Below the pieces are notes generated by a model that saw only the letters and a list, made by a program, of their open reading frames with translations, had not been told where the DNA came from and made no database searches. Position numbers and translations under genes: made by a program. A DNA stretch of 64,000 nucleotides, taken from positions 682,001 through 746,000 of the forward strand of contig NZ_WTYP01000001.1 of assembly GCF_009828095.1 (NCBI RefSeq). The letters are read 5' to 3'. This stretch comes from Pontixanthobacter luteolus (GTDB lineage: Bacteria; Pseudomonadota; Alphaproteobacteria; Sphingomonadales; Sphingomonadaceae). Shown here piece by piece: positions 1 to 10,007 of the stretch (position 1 is its first letter; the number at the start of each line of letters is the position of its first letter).

Positions 1-1612
1 TCTTCTTGCCCGAGCGCTTGGTTACCCATTCTGCCCAGTATGGCCACCAACTACCCGCAACTTCCTCTGTTCCCTGAAGCCATTCATCCGCAGTTGCTGG
101 CAGCTTTCCGCCGCCTTTCTGGACGAAATACTTGGCCTTGGGATTGCCGGGAGGGTTAAGGATCGCCTGCATGTGCCCGGATTGGCTGAGGACGTAGGTC
201 ACGTCCTTGGAACCGAACAATTGGGTCGAACGATAGGTCGCCTTCCACGGGGTGATGTGGTCAGTTACGCCGCCCAGAATGAACAGGTCGCTCTTGACCT
301 TCGAAAGGTCGACCTTGTGATCCACCATTTCGACTTCGCCCTTGCGGGTGAAGGCCAGCGTTTCGAAAGCCGTGAGGAAATCGCCCATCAGGCTCGCGGA
401 GAGGTTGGTTGCGTCGGCATTCCAGAACAGCACGTCGAATGCAGGCGGGTCATCGCCGAGCAGGTAATTGTTGATCACGTAATTCCAGATCAGGTCATTC
501 GGCCTGAGCCAGGCAAATCCGCGCGCCAGATCATCTCCCTTGATCACGCCCTTCTTCGCTGCACGGCGGCGAGCCAGTGCCATGCCGTTTTCGCTGACCA
601 GCGATCCGGCTTCGATATCGTTCTGCTTGGGATGAAGCACGCAAACCATCAGGGTGAGCGCGCCGAGCAGGTCGTCCCCGTCGGCAGCCATCTTGCTGGC
701 GACCATCGCAGCGGTTTGCCCGCCCGAACAACCGGCCGATACGTTAACTTTCTTTGACCCTGTGATGGCTGCGGCCGCTTCCATCGCTTCGCGGCAGGAA
801 CGGACATAGTCGGCCATATCCCAATGGCCCTGTTCCTTGGTCGGGTTACGCCACGAAATCACGAATGTTTGGATGCCGTTGTCGACCTGCCATTTGACCA
901 CGGATTTTTCCGGGCTGAGGTCGTTGATATACATCTTGTTGATCTGCGGCGGGATCGTCAGCTGCGGAATTTCGTAAACTTCGTCAGTCGTCGGAGCGTA
1001 ATGGATAAGTTCCATCATCTCTGTCCGCAGAACCACAGAACCTTTTGAAATTGCGACATTTTCGCCCAGCTTGAACGGACGCTTGTCGACCTGACTGACC
1101 ATCCCCTTGTTATGGACCATGTCGTTATAGGCGTTCTTCAGACCCTTGATGAGGCTGAGTCCACCGCTATCGACGAGCCGTTTTTGCGCGGTCGGGTTAC
1201 CGATCAGGGTGTTGGTCGGTGCCAACCCGTCGATAATGATGTTGGAAATGAAATTGGCCCGGTCCCGCTCAAGATCGTCAAGTTCGAGATCGTCGAGCCA
1301 GCTTTTCATGCCTTTCTGTACGGCGAGATAATACTGCGCGCCCGCCCTCAGGAACGGATTATACTGCCATGCGGGATCACGGAAACGTTTGTCTTTCGGA
1401 TCGGGCGCAAGATCGGATTTGCCGGTCATGATCTTGATCATGTCCTGACCCATCTCTTGAGCGTGCTTCATGGACCGAACCGGATCAGAGGCAGTTTCCC
1501 GTAATAACAATGCGATAGCGCCGACAAAATCTTCTCTGGCGAGGCCAATCATTGGCCCCAATGCGGTTGTCGACTGGGCTGCTTCGTCTTCAAGCTTCGT
1601 GCCGTTGGCCAT
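1..1612 (-). CDS. phaC: Class I-like poly(3-hydroxyalkanoate) synthase, 3' end cut by window edge
   Basis: Polymerises (R)-3-hydroxyacyl-CoA into PHA granules in the cytoplasm. I translated about 537 residues on the minus strand from an ATG at 1612-1610, preceded by an AGGAG ribosome site. The alpha/beta-hydrolase core holds the catalytic cysteine in SAGCSGGQT, the late motif DHITPW with the catalytic Asp-His region, and SGHMQAILNPP. The protein ends near the usual PhaC C-terminus (WVTKRSGKK), so only a few residues should be missing beyond the window. The cysteine box reads A-G-C-S-G-G where class I enzymes usually have G-x-C-x-G-G. It is divergent from the next gene; a 3-hydroxybutyrate dehydrogenase at 33.4 kb belongs to the same metabolism. 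Confidence 0.9.
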   Translation of the reverse strand, partial: MANGTKLEDEAAQSTTALGPMIGLAREDFVGAIALLLRETASDPVRSMKHAQEMGQDMIKIMTGKSDLAPDPKDKRFRDPAWQYNPFLRAGAQYYLAVQKGMKSWLDDLELDDLERDRANFISNIIIDGLAPTNTLIGNPTAQKRLVDSGGLSLIKGLKNAYNDMVHNKGMVSQVDKRPFKLGENVAISKGSVVLRTEMMELIHYAPTTDEVYEIPQLTIPPQINKMYINDLSPEKSVVKWQVDNGIQTFVISWRNPTKEQGHWDMADYVRSCREAMEAAAAITGSKKVNVSAGCSGGQTAAMVASKMAADGDDLLGALTLMVCVLHPKQNDIEAGSLVSENGMALARRRAAKKGVIKGDDLARGFAWLRPNDLIWNYVINNYLLGDDPPAFDVLFWNADATNLSASLMGDFLTAFETLAFTRKGEVEMVDHKVDLSKVKSDLFILGGVTDHITPWKATYRSTQLFGSKDVTYVLSQSGHMQAILNPPGNPKAKYFVQKGGGKLPATADEWLQGTEEVAGSWWPYWAEWVTKRSGKK

Positions 1613-1757
1613 GTGCTCTCCTGATACTCTGTTCTGTTTTGCATTTCATGCACGGCAGCCGCTGTCTTGGCAAGCGAACGGATGGCGGCTTTGGCCCCTC
1701 TCGTAAATCGTCCGTCTGGTTAACGGTTTTTCAAAGCGGATTTGGCATGGCCGAGGC

Positions 1758-4508
1758 ATGGGCGTACTCCAACCGCAAAAGCGGCCTGAAAATGGTGAAC
1801 AAACGGTGCGTGAAAGCGCACCCGTTCGCGTGCGCCCTGCCAATGCGGACCACAGCAGCGCAAAGCCGAATAACGAGCAGAAACAAGCCCACACTGCCGA
1901 CCGCCGTTCAGATGGTGAGCGGCGCAATCCCCTGCGGCGGAGCAAACAGTCTCCCCCGCGGCAGGAATCTCTCGACCCCCCGATAATTCCCGGCCCCTGG
2001 TGGTTTGTATCTCTGGCGCTCGGCTTGAGCCTGTTTATTGCAATGGGCATCACTTGGTCGTTGCCATCGCGCGAAATTCTGGTTTCGATCAGTCCGGCGG
2101 TTGGCATCAGTGTTCTGTCGCTAAAGCTGGCCAAGATTGAACGGGCAGGACGAGAGACGCCGAGCTATTACAAGCCCCTTGCCTGGGCTACAATCGTCGC
2201 GCCGATAGGACTTTTCGCCGCATCGCTCGTTCTGTGGAACCAGCACGCCGGGCTGGGTTGGCCATGGATTGTGGCCGGTATCCTGACAATGAACACTTTG
2301 TGTTTCAGCTTGCTGACCGACCGCCCGGTACAGCAAGTCAGCTGCCTGCTGACGTCATGGGGTACAATTGCCGTGCTCGTAGGCAATGCCGATGCTATCG
2401 GCGCGCTGATCCTCGCCTCCCTCACGACGATGCTGATCGGTCATTATCAGATCAAAGTGAACCGGGCGCGGCTGGCTGTGCAGCAGGTTCGTGCCCGAGA
2501 ACAAAACCGCGCCGAGGATATTCTGCGCGATTACGAAGAAACAGGACAGGGCTGGTTCTGGGAGACTGATCGTCGGGGTCTGTTGACCTATGTTTCGCCG
2601 TCCGTCGTACGGGTCACTCAAAAACCGGAATCGAGAATACTCGGCAGGCCGTTTGCCGATCTGTTCGACCTTGGCGATGACAACCGCGATGGCGAACGGA
2701 CCCTGACCTTCCATCTCTCAGCGCGGTCTTCTTTTCAGGAACTCGGCGTGCGTGCAGCCACGCCCGGCGAAGAACGCTGGTGGTCCATTAACGGACGCCC
2801 GGCTTATGACAGCTTCCACAACTTCGTGGGTTTCCGCGGTTCGGGTACCGATCTGACCGAGAAGAAGCGCAGCGAGGAAAGCGTAACCCGCCTTGCGCAG
2901 TATGATTCGCTTACCGGGCTCGCCAACCGGTTCCAGATGCAGCAGACGCTGGAAAAGATACTTTCCGCCCCGCAGGAACAGCAGCGCGAATGCAGTGTTT
3001 TCCTGCTTGATCTGGACCGGTTCAAGCACGTCAACGATACGCTTGGTCATCCGGCTGGAGATGCCCTGCTCAAGCAAGTTTCTCAGCGGTTGGAACGGGC
3101 GGTTGGAAGTGATGGCCGCGTCGGCAGGTTGGGCGGCGATGAATTCAAGGTGATCATTGCTGGACGAACAGAGAGAGAGCGTCTCGCGCAGCTCGCCCAG
3201 CAAATTATTCACTCGCTTTCGCAGCCCTATTCGATCGAGGGCCAGCGCGTGGTTATCGGTGCATCTATCGGTATCGCCGTCGCGCCTGATGATGGCCTGA
3301 CCAGCGAATCGATAATCCGCAATTCCGACCTTGCCCTGTATGCGGCTAAGGACGGCGGACGCGGGCGGTATCACTTCTATTCCAACGACCTGCACTCTGC
3401 AGCAGAGGAACGCAGTGCGCTGGAGCAGGATCTGCGTGACGCCATCGCCAATGGCGATCTCCAGCTGTTTTATCAGCCCGTTGTGAATGCAGGGGATGAT
3501 ACGCTGAGCGGTTTCGAGGCCTTGCTGAGGTGGAACCACCCGAAGCAGGGCTGGCTGTCCCCTGCGCGGTTCATCCCGATTGCAGAAGATACCGGCCTTA
3601 TCGCTGCCATTGGCGAATGGGCAATTCGGACGGCTTGTGACGATCTTGCCCGGTGGCCCGAACATATTCGGTGCGCGGTCAACGTCTCGGCTTTGCAGTT
3701 CTCGAACCCGCAATTACCGTCGATCATCACGAATGCGATTGCGCGCGCACGGATTGATCCGTCCCGCCTCGAACTGGAGATTACCGAAACGGTATTCCTG
3801 AACGACGATGAAGGCACCGATGCGATGTTCACGGCGCTGAAACGCGTGGGCGTACGTCTTGCTCTCGATGATTTCGGTACCGGCTATTCATCGCTCGGCT
3901 ATTTGAAGAAAGCTCCGTTCGACAAGATCAAGATCGACCAGAGTTTCGTCAGGGGCGCGACCGAGCCTGGTAGCCGCAATGGTGCGATCATCACCTCGAT
4001 AACGAGCCTCGCCAAGTCACTGGGGATGGATACGACCGCAGAAGGAGTGGAAACGCTGGATGAGCTTGATCTCGTCCGGTCCCTGGGTTGCAGTCATATT
4101 CAGGGCTACATCTATTCAAAGGCTGTGAGCTGCGCCGAAGCGACCAAGTTCGTTCTTGCCGGTGGCCGCCTGACTGCGCGCGGACCAAGATCTTCACGTG
4201 CGCCGCGCCAGACGATGCTGCGCAAAGTCATGCTCGAAAGCGGCGGCCACTATTACAACGGCACTATCCGGAACATGTCGGTCGGGGGTGCCATGATTGA
4301 AGGGTTGTGGAATGTCCCACCCGGCACGGAATTCAACATAGCCTTTTCCGAAAGCGTGATCCTGACCGCACGATCGATTTGGGGACAGGACGACCGGATG
4401 GGTGTAAAATTCGCCAAGCCGGTCGACATGGAAAAACTTGGCGCGATGAAGCCGACAATCCATCGTTCAGCACAACCGATTGAAGAAGAAGCGAGACGTT
4501 CCGCATGA
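1758..4508 (+). CDS. Membrane-bound PAS-GGDEF-EAL-PilZ cyclic-di-GMP protein
   Basis: Predicted to make and/or break cyclic-di-GMP at the inner membrane. Order seen: a basic hydrophilic N-terminus, several hydrophobic segments (about residues 84-240), a PAS-like domain (about 260-375, starting near GQGWFWETD), a GGDEF domain with intact RLGGDEF (near 460), an EAL domain with FEALLRW (near 587), ITET and DDFGTGYSSLGYL, then a C-terminal PilZ-like domain (about 808-905) with RNMSVGGAMIEG. Both catalytic motifs look intact, so it may be bifunctional. In the PilZ part the usual RxxxR reads SRAPR, so the first arginine is absent. The next gene is a shorter paralogue lacking the membrane part. Confidence 0.92.
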   Translation: MGVLQPQKRPENGEQTVRESAPVRVRPANADHSSAKPNNEQKQAHTADRRSDGERRNPLRRSKQSPPRQESLDPPIIPGPWWFVSLALGLSLFIAMGITWSLPSREILVSISPAVGISVLSLKLAKIERAGRETPSYYKPLAWATIVAPIGLFAASLVLWNQHAGLGWPWIVAGILTMNTLCFSLLTDRPVQQVSCLLTSWGTIAVLVGNADAIGALILASLTTMLIGHYQIKVNRARLAVQQVRAREQNRAEDILRDYEETGQGWFWETDRRGLLTYVSPSVVRVTQKPESRILGRPFADLFDLGDDNRDGERTLTFHLSARSSFQELGVRAATPGEERWWSINGRPAYDSFHNFVGFRGSGTDLTEKKRSEESVTRLAQYDSLTGLANRFQMQQTLEKILSAPQEQQRECSVFLLDLDRFKHVNDTLGHPAGDALLKQVSQRLERAVGSDGRVGRLGGDEFKVIIAGRTERERLAQLAQQIIHSLSQPYSIEGQRVVIGASIGIAVAPDDGLTSESIIRNSDLALYAAKDGGRGRYHFYSNDLHSAAEERSALEQDLRDAIANGDLQLFYQPVVNAGDDTLSGFEALLRWNHPKQGWLSPARFIPIAEDTGLIAAIGEWAIRTACDDLARWPEHIRCAVNVSALQFSNPQLPSIITNAIARARIDPSRLELEITETVFLNDDEGTDAMFTALKRVGVRLALDDFGTGYSSLGYLKKAPFDKIKIDQSFVRGATEPGSRNGAIITSITSLAKSLGMDTTAEGVETLDELDLVRSLGCSHIQGYIYSKAVSCAEATKFVLAGGRLTARGPRSSRAPRQTMLRKVMLESGGHYYNGTIRNMSVGGAMIEGLWNVPPGTEFNIAFSESVILTARSIWGQDDRMGVKFAKPVDMEKLGAMKPTIHRSAQPIEEEARRSA

Positions 4509-4538
4509 TCCGGCTATTGCATCTGCAAGGCAGTCGCC

Positions 4539-6746
4539 ATGGGTAAGAACGGGTTCCTCGGCCGGTTCAGCGTGGGTGCTGGCAGCGGGCATGGCCTGAT
4601 GCCCATAGGCAGGGCCGACGCCGCGCAGCGACTTGCGCTGCTGGACAATTTTGAAGAGCTGGGCCTCGGATGGTTCTGGGCGACCGATCCGCGCGGCCGC
4701 TTGGTATATCTGTCCGAGAGCGCGGCACGGACTCTCGGAAAAGAGAGTTCGGAGATTATCGGAACGCAGCTTTCCAGCATGTTCGTGTCGGGCAAAATAG
4801 ACGATCAGGATAAGGTCGAAAGGCCGTTGCCGTTCCTCATCAGCGCGCGCCAGTCATTTGCTGACCTCTCGGTTTGCCTGTTGGTGGATAGCGGGCGAGA
4901 AACCTGGTGGGCGATTTCGGGGAAACCCCAGTTCGGCAGTGGCGGCGAGTTTCTCGGATATCGCGGCGGCGCGAAGGATATAACCGCCGACCGCGAACGA
5001 GACAGAGACGCCTCGCGGCTTGCGAAATTTGATACGCTTACGGGCCTTGCCAATCGCCATACGATGGAAAAGCGCCTCAGCACGACGTTGACCGCTTACC
5101 AGTCCGCCAAACGCAGCTGCGCGCTGATGATGCTCGACCTCGACAGGTTCAAGCAGGTGAATGACACACTTGGCCACCCGGCCGGCGATGAATTGCTGAA
5201 ACAGGTCGCACAGCGGCTTCAGACAATCATCAAGGACAAGGGTGAGATTGCGCGTCTGGGCGGCGATGAATTCCAGATCATGCTTCCGGATATGGATGAT
5301 CGCGGCAAGCTCGGTGATCTGGGGCAGAGGATTATCCAGATGATCTCTCAGCCTTACTCGATCGACGGTACAAGAGCGATTATCGGCACGTCGCTGGGCA
5401 TCGCCATCGCCCCGTATGACGGGCTTGCCTCTGAGGAACTGGTGAGCAGTGCAGACTTGGCGCTCTATGCTGCCAAGGGCGGCGGACGCGGGCAATTCCG
5501 CTTTTACTCTAGCGATCTGAAAGACGGGGCGAGGGCGCGAAAGCAGATCGAGGAAGATTTGCGTGACGCCTTGCAACATGAGCAGTTGCAACTGCATTAT
5601 CAGGCGCTGGTCAAGGCGAGCACCCGTCAGGCGAAGGGTTTCGAGGCGCTGATGCGTTGGCACCACCCGGATCGCGGCTGGATCAGCCCGGCACAATTCA
5701 TTCCGATTGCAGAAGAAACCAGCATCATTGCCGAAATCGGGGAGTGGGCACTGAAGCGCGCATGCATGGATGCAGCGCAATGGCCGGATGGCATTACTGT
5801 TGCGGTCAACGTGTCGGCCGTCCAATTTTCCGATGAAGACTTTCCGTCGATTGTAGAGCGTGCGTTGAGCCAGTCGGGCCTTGATCCGAAGAGGTTGGAA
5901 CTCGAAATTACCGAGAGCGTGTTCATGTCGGACCCGTATGCGACGAAGCGGATGTTCGCCCAGCTCAAGGAACTGGGCGTGCGGCTGGCACTCGACGATT
6001 TTGGTACCGGATATTCCTCGCTCGGCTACCTTCGTGACGCGCCTTTCGACAAGATCAAGATTGACCAGAGCTTTGTCCGGGGTGCAACCGAACAGGGCAA
6101 TAACAATTCTGCAATCATCACCGCCATCGTCAGCCTTGCCGGCGCTCTCAACATGGAGACAGTCGCAGAAGGCGTGGAGGCGATGGACGAGCTGGAACTC
6201 GTCACAGCACGCGGTGCAGATACGATCCAGGGTTACATTTTTGCCAAGGCGATGCCGCAAAGCGACGTGTTGGAAAGGCTAGGCTCGGGATCTCTGGAAT
6301 TCGAACCGGTTGGCCCGGCACGGCACCGTGCAGATCGAAAAACGGTGTTTCGCAAGATTGGCGTGATCCATGAGGATCACCGCTACGATGCCGTTCTTCG
6401 AAATTTGTCGAAAACCGGTGCCATGATCGAAGGGCTGCTCGACGTGCCAACGGGCACCAAATTGGTGCTTGATCTTGGCGGGGGGCAATTGGCAGTTTGC
6501 ACCGTGCGCAGATCGAACGGCGCATCGCAGGGCCTGGAATTTGAAATGGCCTTGGTGAGCGACGGGGCAGACGGATTGTGCACGCGTCACCGTGTCTCTC
6601 CTTACGCCTTGGCCGCTGCGGGTATGCCGTTGGCCGCGCTGCCAGCTGGAAACTACCCCTTGATCAAGAACCAGCATGCCGATGGGACACCGTCTATACC
6701 GGCTTTCATGCAGATCGATTTGTCGAAAGCCAGCTACGGAAGCTGA
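4539..6746 (+). CDS. Cytoplasmic PAS-GGDEF-EAL-PilZ cyclic-di-GMP protein, paralogue of the preceding gene
   Basis: Follows its paralogue by 30 bases on the same strand and repeats its architecture without the transmembrane region. A PAS-like domain starts near residue 34 (GLGWFWATD), GGDEF is intact (RLGGDEF, near 241), and EAL is intact (FEALMRW near 367, ITES, DDFGTGYSSLGYL). A PilZ-like domain lies near 594-690 with RNLSKTGAMIEG. As in the first copy, the PilZ arginine motif is altered (HRADR instead of RxxxR). Long identical stretches in the EAL domains (for example DKIKIDQSFVRGATE) argue for tandem duplication. The soluble form could act on the same pool of second messenger away from the membrane. 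Confidence 0.92.
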   Translation: MGKNGFLGRFSVGAGSGHGLMPIGRADAAQRLALLDNFEELGLGWFWATDPRGRLVYLSESAARTLGKESSEIIGTQLSSMFVSGKIDDQDKVERPLPFLISARQSFADLSVCLLVDSGRETWWAISGKPQFGSGGEFLGYRGGAKDITADRERDRDASRLAKFDTLTGLANRHTMEKRLSTTLTAYQSAKRSCALMMLDLDRFKQVNDTLGHPAGDELLKQVAQRLQTIIKDKGEIARLGGDEFQIMLPDMDDRGKLGDLGQRIIQMISQPYSIDGTRAIIGTSLGIAIAPYDGLASEELVSSADLALYAAKGGGRGQFRFYSSDLKDGARARKQIEEDLRDALQHEQLQLHYQALVKASTRQAKGFEALMRWHHPDRGWISPAQFIPIAEETSIIAEIGEWALKRACMDAAQWPDGITVAVNVSAVQFSDEDFPSIVERALSQSGLDPKRLELEITESVFMSDPYATKRMFAQLKELGVRLALDDFGTGYSSLGYLRDAPFDKIKIDQSFVRGATEQGNNNSAIITAIVSLAGALNMETVAEGVEAMDELELVTARGADTIQGYIFAKAMPQSDVLERLGSGSLEFEPVGPARHRADRKTVFRKIGVIHEDHRYDAVLRNLSKTGAMIEGLLDVPTGTKLVLDLGGGQLAVCTVRRSNGASQGLEFEMALVSDGADGLCTRHRVSPYALAAAGMPLAALPAGNYPLIKNQHADGTPSIPAFMQIDLSKASYGS

Positions 6747-6832
6747 CGCTTTTGCTCAACCGCTACCAAAAAGCGCGGACGAGCACGCAATAAAGCTGAC
6801 ATTGCTTTGCTTCGTCGCTATTTGCGCGGGCG

Positions 6833-8650
6833 ATGACTGAACTTTCCAAAATCCGCAATTTTTCCATCATAGCCCATATCGACCATGGCAAGTCGACGCT
6901 GGCCGACCGGTTGATCCAGTTCACCGGCGGGCTGACCGACCGCGAGATGTCCGAGCAAGTGCTTGATAACATGGACATCGAGAAGGAGCGCGGCATCACC
7001 ATCAAGGCCCAGACCGTGCGCCTGCATTACACCGCGAAGGATGGCGAGACCTATCAGCTCAACCTGATGGACACGCCCGGCCACGTCGATTTCGCATACG
7101 AGGTTTCGCGCAGCCTGGCCGCGTGCGAAGGCGCGCTGCTGGTGGTCGACGCCGCTCAAGGGGTCGAGGCGCAGACGCTGGCCAATGTCTACCAGTCGAT
7201 CGAGCATGACCACGAAATCGTGCCCGTCATCAACAAGATCGACCTGCCCGCCGCCGAACCCGAAATGGTCCGCAAGGAAATCGAGGATGTCATCGGCCTC
7301 GACGCGTCCGAAGCGGTGCTCGCCAGCGCAAAATCGGGCATCGGGATCGAGGATATCCTGGAACAGGTGGTCAAGAAGATCCCCCCGCCCAAGGGTGACC
7401 GCGACGCCCCGCTCAAGGCCAGCCTGGTCGACAGCTGGTACGATCCGTATCTCGGCGTCGTCATCCTGATCCGCGTGATCGACGGGGTGGTGAAGAAAGG
7501 CCAGCAGGTCAAATTCATGCAGGGCGGGACAGAGCACCTGATCGACCGCGTCGGCTGCATGCGCCCGAAGATCGAGCAATTGCCCGAACTCGGCCCCGGC
7601 GAAATCGGTTTCATCACCGCGCAGATCAAGGAAGTCGAACAGGCCCGCGTGGGTGACACCATCACCACGGTGAAGGGCGGGGCGACCCAGCCGCTGAAGG
7701 GGTACAAGGAAGTGCAGAGCGTGGTGTTCTGCGGCCTGTTCCCCGTCGACGCCGCCGATTTCGAGAAACTGCGCGAATCCATCGGCAAGCTGCGGCTGAA
7801 CGATGCCAGCTTCACGTTTGAAATGGAAAGCAGCGCCGCGCTCGGCTTCGGCTTCCGTTGCGGCTTCCTCGGCCTGCTGCACCTAGAGATTATCCAGGAA
7901 CGCCTCAGCCGCGAATACGATCTGGACCTGATCACCACCGCGCCCAGCGTTGTATACCGCATCCAGCTGAACAAATCGAAGAACGACGATGCCCGCACGA
8001 TAGAGCTGCACAACCCCGCCGATTATCCCGACCCCAGCCGGATCGAGAGCATCGAGGAACCGTGGATCAAGGCGACCATTTACACGCCCGACGAACATCT
8101 CGGCGCGATCCTGAAACTGTGCCAGGACCGGCGCGGCGTGCAAACCGACCTGACCTATGTCGGCGGCCGCGCGCAGGTGACATACGAATTGCCGCTGAAC
8201 GAGGTGGTGTTCGATTTCTACGACCGCCTGAAATCCATCAGCCGCGGCTATGCCAGCTTCGATTACGAACAGATCGGCCTGCGCGAAGGCGATCTGGTGA
8301 AAATGAACATCCTGGTGAACAACGAACCGGTCGACGCGCTATCGATGATCGTCCACCGCAATGTGGCCGAGGCACGCGGACGAGGCATGTGCGAACGGCT
8401 GAAAGACCTGATCCCGCGCCACCTGTTCAAAATCCCGATCCAGGCGGCCATCGGCGGCAAGGTAATCGCCCGCGAAACGATCAGCGCCATGCGCAAGGAC
8501 GTGACCGCCAAATGTTACGGCGGCGATATCTCGCGCAAAAAGAAACTTCTGGAAAAACAGAAGAAGGGCAAGGCCAAGATGCGCGAATACGGCAATGTGA
8601 GCATTCCGCAGGAAGCGTTTATCGCTGCGCTGCGGATGGGGGAGGAGTAG
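6833..8650 (+). CDS. lepA: Elongation factor 4 (LepA), ribosome-associated GTPase
   Basis: A translational GTPase that acts on stalled or back-translocated ribosomes. At 605 residues it matches the family length (about 600). GTPase motifs are visible: [13 protein letters not shown] (G1), RGITI (G2), DTPGHVDF (G3) and NKIDLP (G4). The LepA-type C-terminus is also present ([21 protein letters not shown]). Codon use is strongly GC-biased, in contrast to the genes just downstream. A hairpin with a T-rich tail about 100 bases after the stop could end its transcript. Confidence 0.98.
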   Translation: MTELSKIRNFSIIAHIDHGKSTLADRLIQFTGGLTDREMSEQVLDNMDIEKERGITIKAQTVRLHYTAKDGETYQLNLMDTPGHVDFAYEVSRSLAACEGALLVVDAAQGVEAQTLANVYQSIEHDHEIVPVINKIDLPAAEPEMVRKEIEDVIGLDASEAVLASAKSGIGIEDILEQVVKKIPPPKGDRDAPLKASLVDSWYDPYLGVVILIRVIDGVVKKGQQVKFMQGGTEHLIDRVGCMRPKIEQLPELGPGEIGFITAQIKEVEQARVGDTITTVKGGATQPLKGYKEVQSVVFCGLFPVDAADFEKLRESIGKLRLNDASFTFEMESSAALGFGFRCGFLGLLHLEIIQERLSREYDLDLITTAPSVVYRIQLNKSKNDDARTIELHNPADYPDPSRIESIEEPWIKATIYTPDEHLGAILKLCQDRRGVQTDLTYVGGRAQVTYELPLNEVVFDFYDRLKSISRGYASFDYEQIGLREGDLVKMNILVNNEPVDALSMIVHRNVAEARGRGMCERLKDLIPRHLFKIPIQAAIGGKVIARETISAMRKDVTAKCYGGDISRKKKLLEKQKKGKAKMREYGNVSIPQEAFIAALRMGEE

Positions 8651-8748
8651 CACCCGTTTTAAGTTCCGACTCGGCTTTATGTATGCCAATCAGTCTCACT
8701 CCAAAGTGCTCAATTTAGACGGCGGGCACATGTCCGTTTGAATGTTTT

Positions 8749-8779
8749 GTAAGGGCCTCCTACCCCTTACTGTTTTGTT
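8749..8779 (+). terminator. Probable terminator downstream of lepA
   Basis: A perfect 7-base inverted repeat, GTAAGGG and CCCTTAC (8749-8755 and 8764-8770), with an 8-base loop, is followed by TGTTTTGTT. It lies between lepA and the convergent gene ending at 8790. The T-rich side suits the plus-strand transcript; the same hairpin could also slow transcripts arriving from the minus strand. Confidence 0.5.
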
Positions 8780-8789
8780 GGCAAATTGA

Positions 8790-10007
8790 TTATCCCACCA
8801 TGAATGGGTCCTTCAATTCCCATTTCCGGCCTGAATGCTCCAGCTTTCCTTTCAACCGAATAGGACGACCACTGCCATGCGCGTCCAAGGCTCTGAGGTA
8901 GTCTTTTGGGCTAAGTGAAGTGCGAACGGTGATATCTCCATGTTTCTCGCTAGCCCAATGTAGCGCTACCTCACGGTCCCCAAACTTGTCCTGAACATTC
9001 GATGGATCACCAGTACTGGACAGTGAGACAACCCGCCCACGGACATCAGCATCTATCGGCTCTGGAGGTCTGCGTAGTTTTTTCGCTGCTGCTTTCGAGG
9101 CTTCGAGATGTGCAGGGCCAATCACTATTTTCTTTTGTTCTGCAGCGACTATTGAACTTTTCCACTCAGGACTGAGCGAGAAATCGAAAACCATTTCGGC
9201 GTGGGAGGTGGATTCGACGAGCGCGGAAAGGTGGTCGCACATGTTAGCGCTGAGACCACTTTTGTACCCTTCAACGATCGGGTCAATGTTATCCGCAATT
9301 ACGGCCTCTTCCAGTGTCTTCAGGCCAACGGCGAGGCGCTCAATAACTCTGCGTTCAAACGGCTGTTGAGGTTCGACATCCGGCATGCCCGTCTGGTCAT
9401 GAGGGCTGAGCGGCGATTCGATCGTAAAGCCGAAGCTGCCGCGGAAAGTGTGACCGAAGCGACAGTTATTTGCATAATGACCGCCAGCTTTCAGCGACCG
9501 TTCGTAGTAAGGCTTAGGATCTAACTCAGTAGAGGCTGTGGCCGCCAAGACGTTGCGAAAGCCCTTTATAAAGCTTTCCGCGCGCTCTAACACGATTGTG
9601 TCGTTGACGACGTAAGTGTCTGGAATGCGTGACCTGACAACGTCGAAGCCAATCTGCCTAATACTCCTTATGACGTCTTTTGGGTTCCGCCCTTCGACTG
9701 CAGCTAGGGCATGAACCACCCTTCCGACTAGCAGTTCGTATTCCTTAGTGTCTCTAGCGGTCGGTACGACTAACTCAATATTGTTGAGTGCCGGGTCCTT
9801 CGATGTGAAGACAGTGAAGGTCTCGTCCTGTGAATCAACTTCAGTCCTGCGCGCCTTAAGAAGGCGAAGCATTGTCTCGCTAAGTCTCGACCCTTCCAAA
9901 TCTTTCGAAGGCTTCGCTGCGTGTTTATCGTCCCAAGCGCGAACTTTTAGGTATCTTCGGAGAAGTCCCAGCGGAACTCCGCCAAGCTCTATTGATCCAG
10001 CGCTCAT
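8790..10007 (-). CDS. Unknown 405-residue protein with a possible C-terminal OB-like barrel, partner of a DUF4365 protein
   Basis: I do not recognise a family. The gene starts with an ATG that overlaps the stop of the upstream DUF4365 gene (ATGA), so the two are probably translationally coupled. There is no signal peptide or membrane segment. The central part (about residues 80-300) looks like a globular domain with alternating helix and strand. The last 88 residues, from IDADVRGRVVSL to RPIRLKGKLEHSGRKWELK, look like a small beta-barrel of OB type; this is a pattern impression only. Base composition is lower (about 52% GC in a line I counted near 9600, against about 62% in lepA), which suggests horizontal acquisition. 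A role in nucleic-acid-related defence together with its neighbour is inference. Confidence 0.75.
   Translation of the reverse strand: MSAGSIELGGVPLGLLRRYLKVRAWDDKHAAKPSKDLEGSRLSETMLRLLKARRTEVDSQDETFTVFTSKDPALNNIELVVPTARDTKEYELLVGRVVHALAAVEGRNPKDVIRSIRQIGFDVVRSRIPDTYVVNDTIVLERAESFIKGFRNVLAATASTELDPKPYYERSLKAGGHYANNCRFGHTFRGSFGFTIESPLSPHDQTGMPDVEPQQPFERRVIERLAVGLKTLEEAVIADNIDPIVEGYKSGLSANMCDHLSALVESTSHAEMVFDFSLSPEWKSSIVAAEQKKIVIGPAHLEASKAAAKKLRRPPEPIDADVRGRVVSLSSTGDPSNVQDKFGDREVALHWASEKHGDITVRTSLSPKDYLRALDAHGSGRPIRLKGKLEHSGRKWELKDPFMVG

Noticed and set aside
4854-6260. 468-residue open frame on the minus strand
   Set aside because: Antisense to the second GGDEF-EAL gene; no domain recognised.
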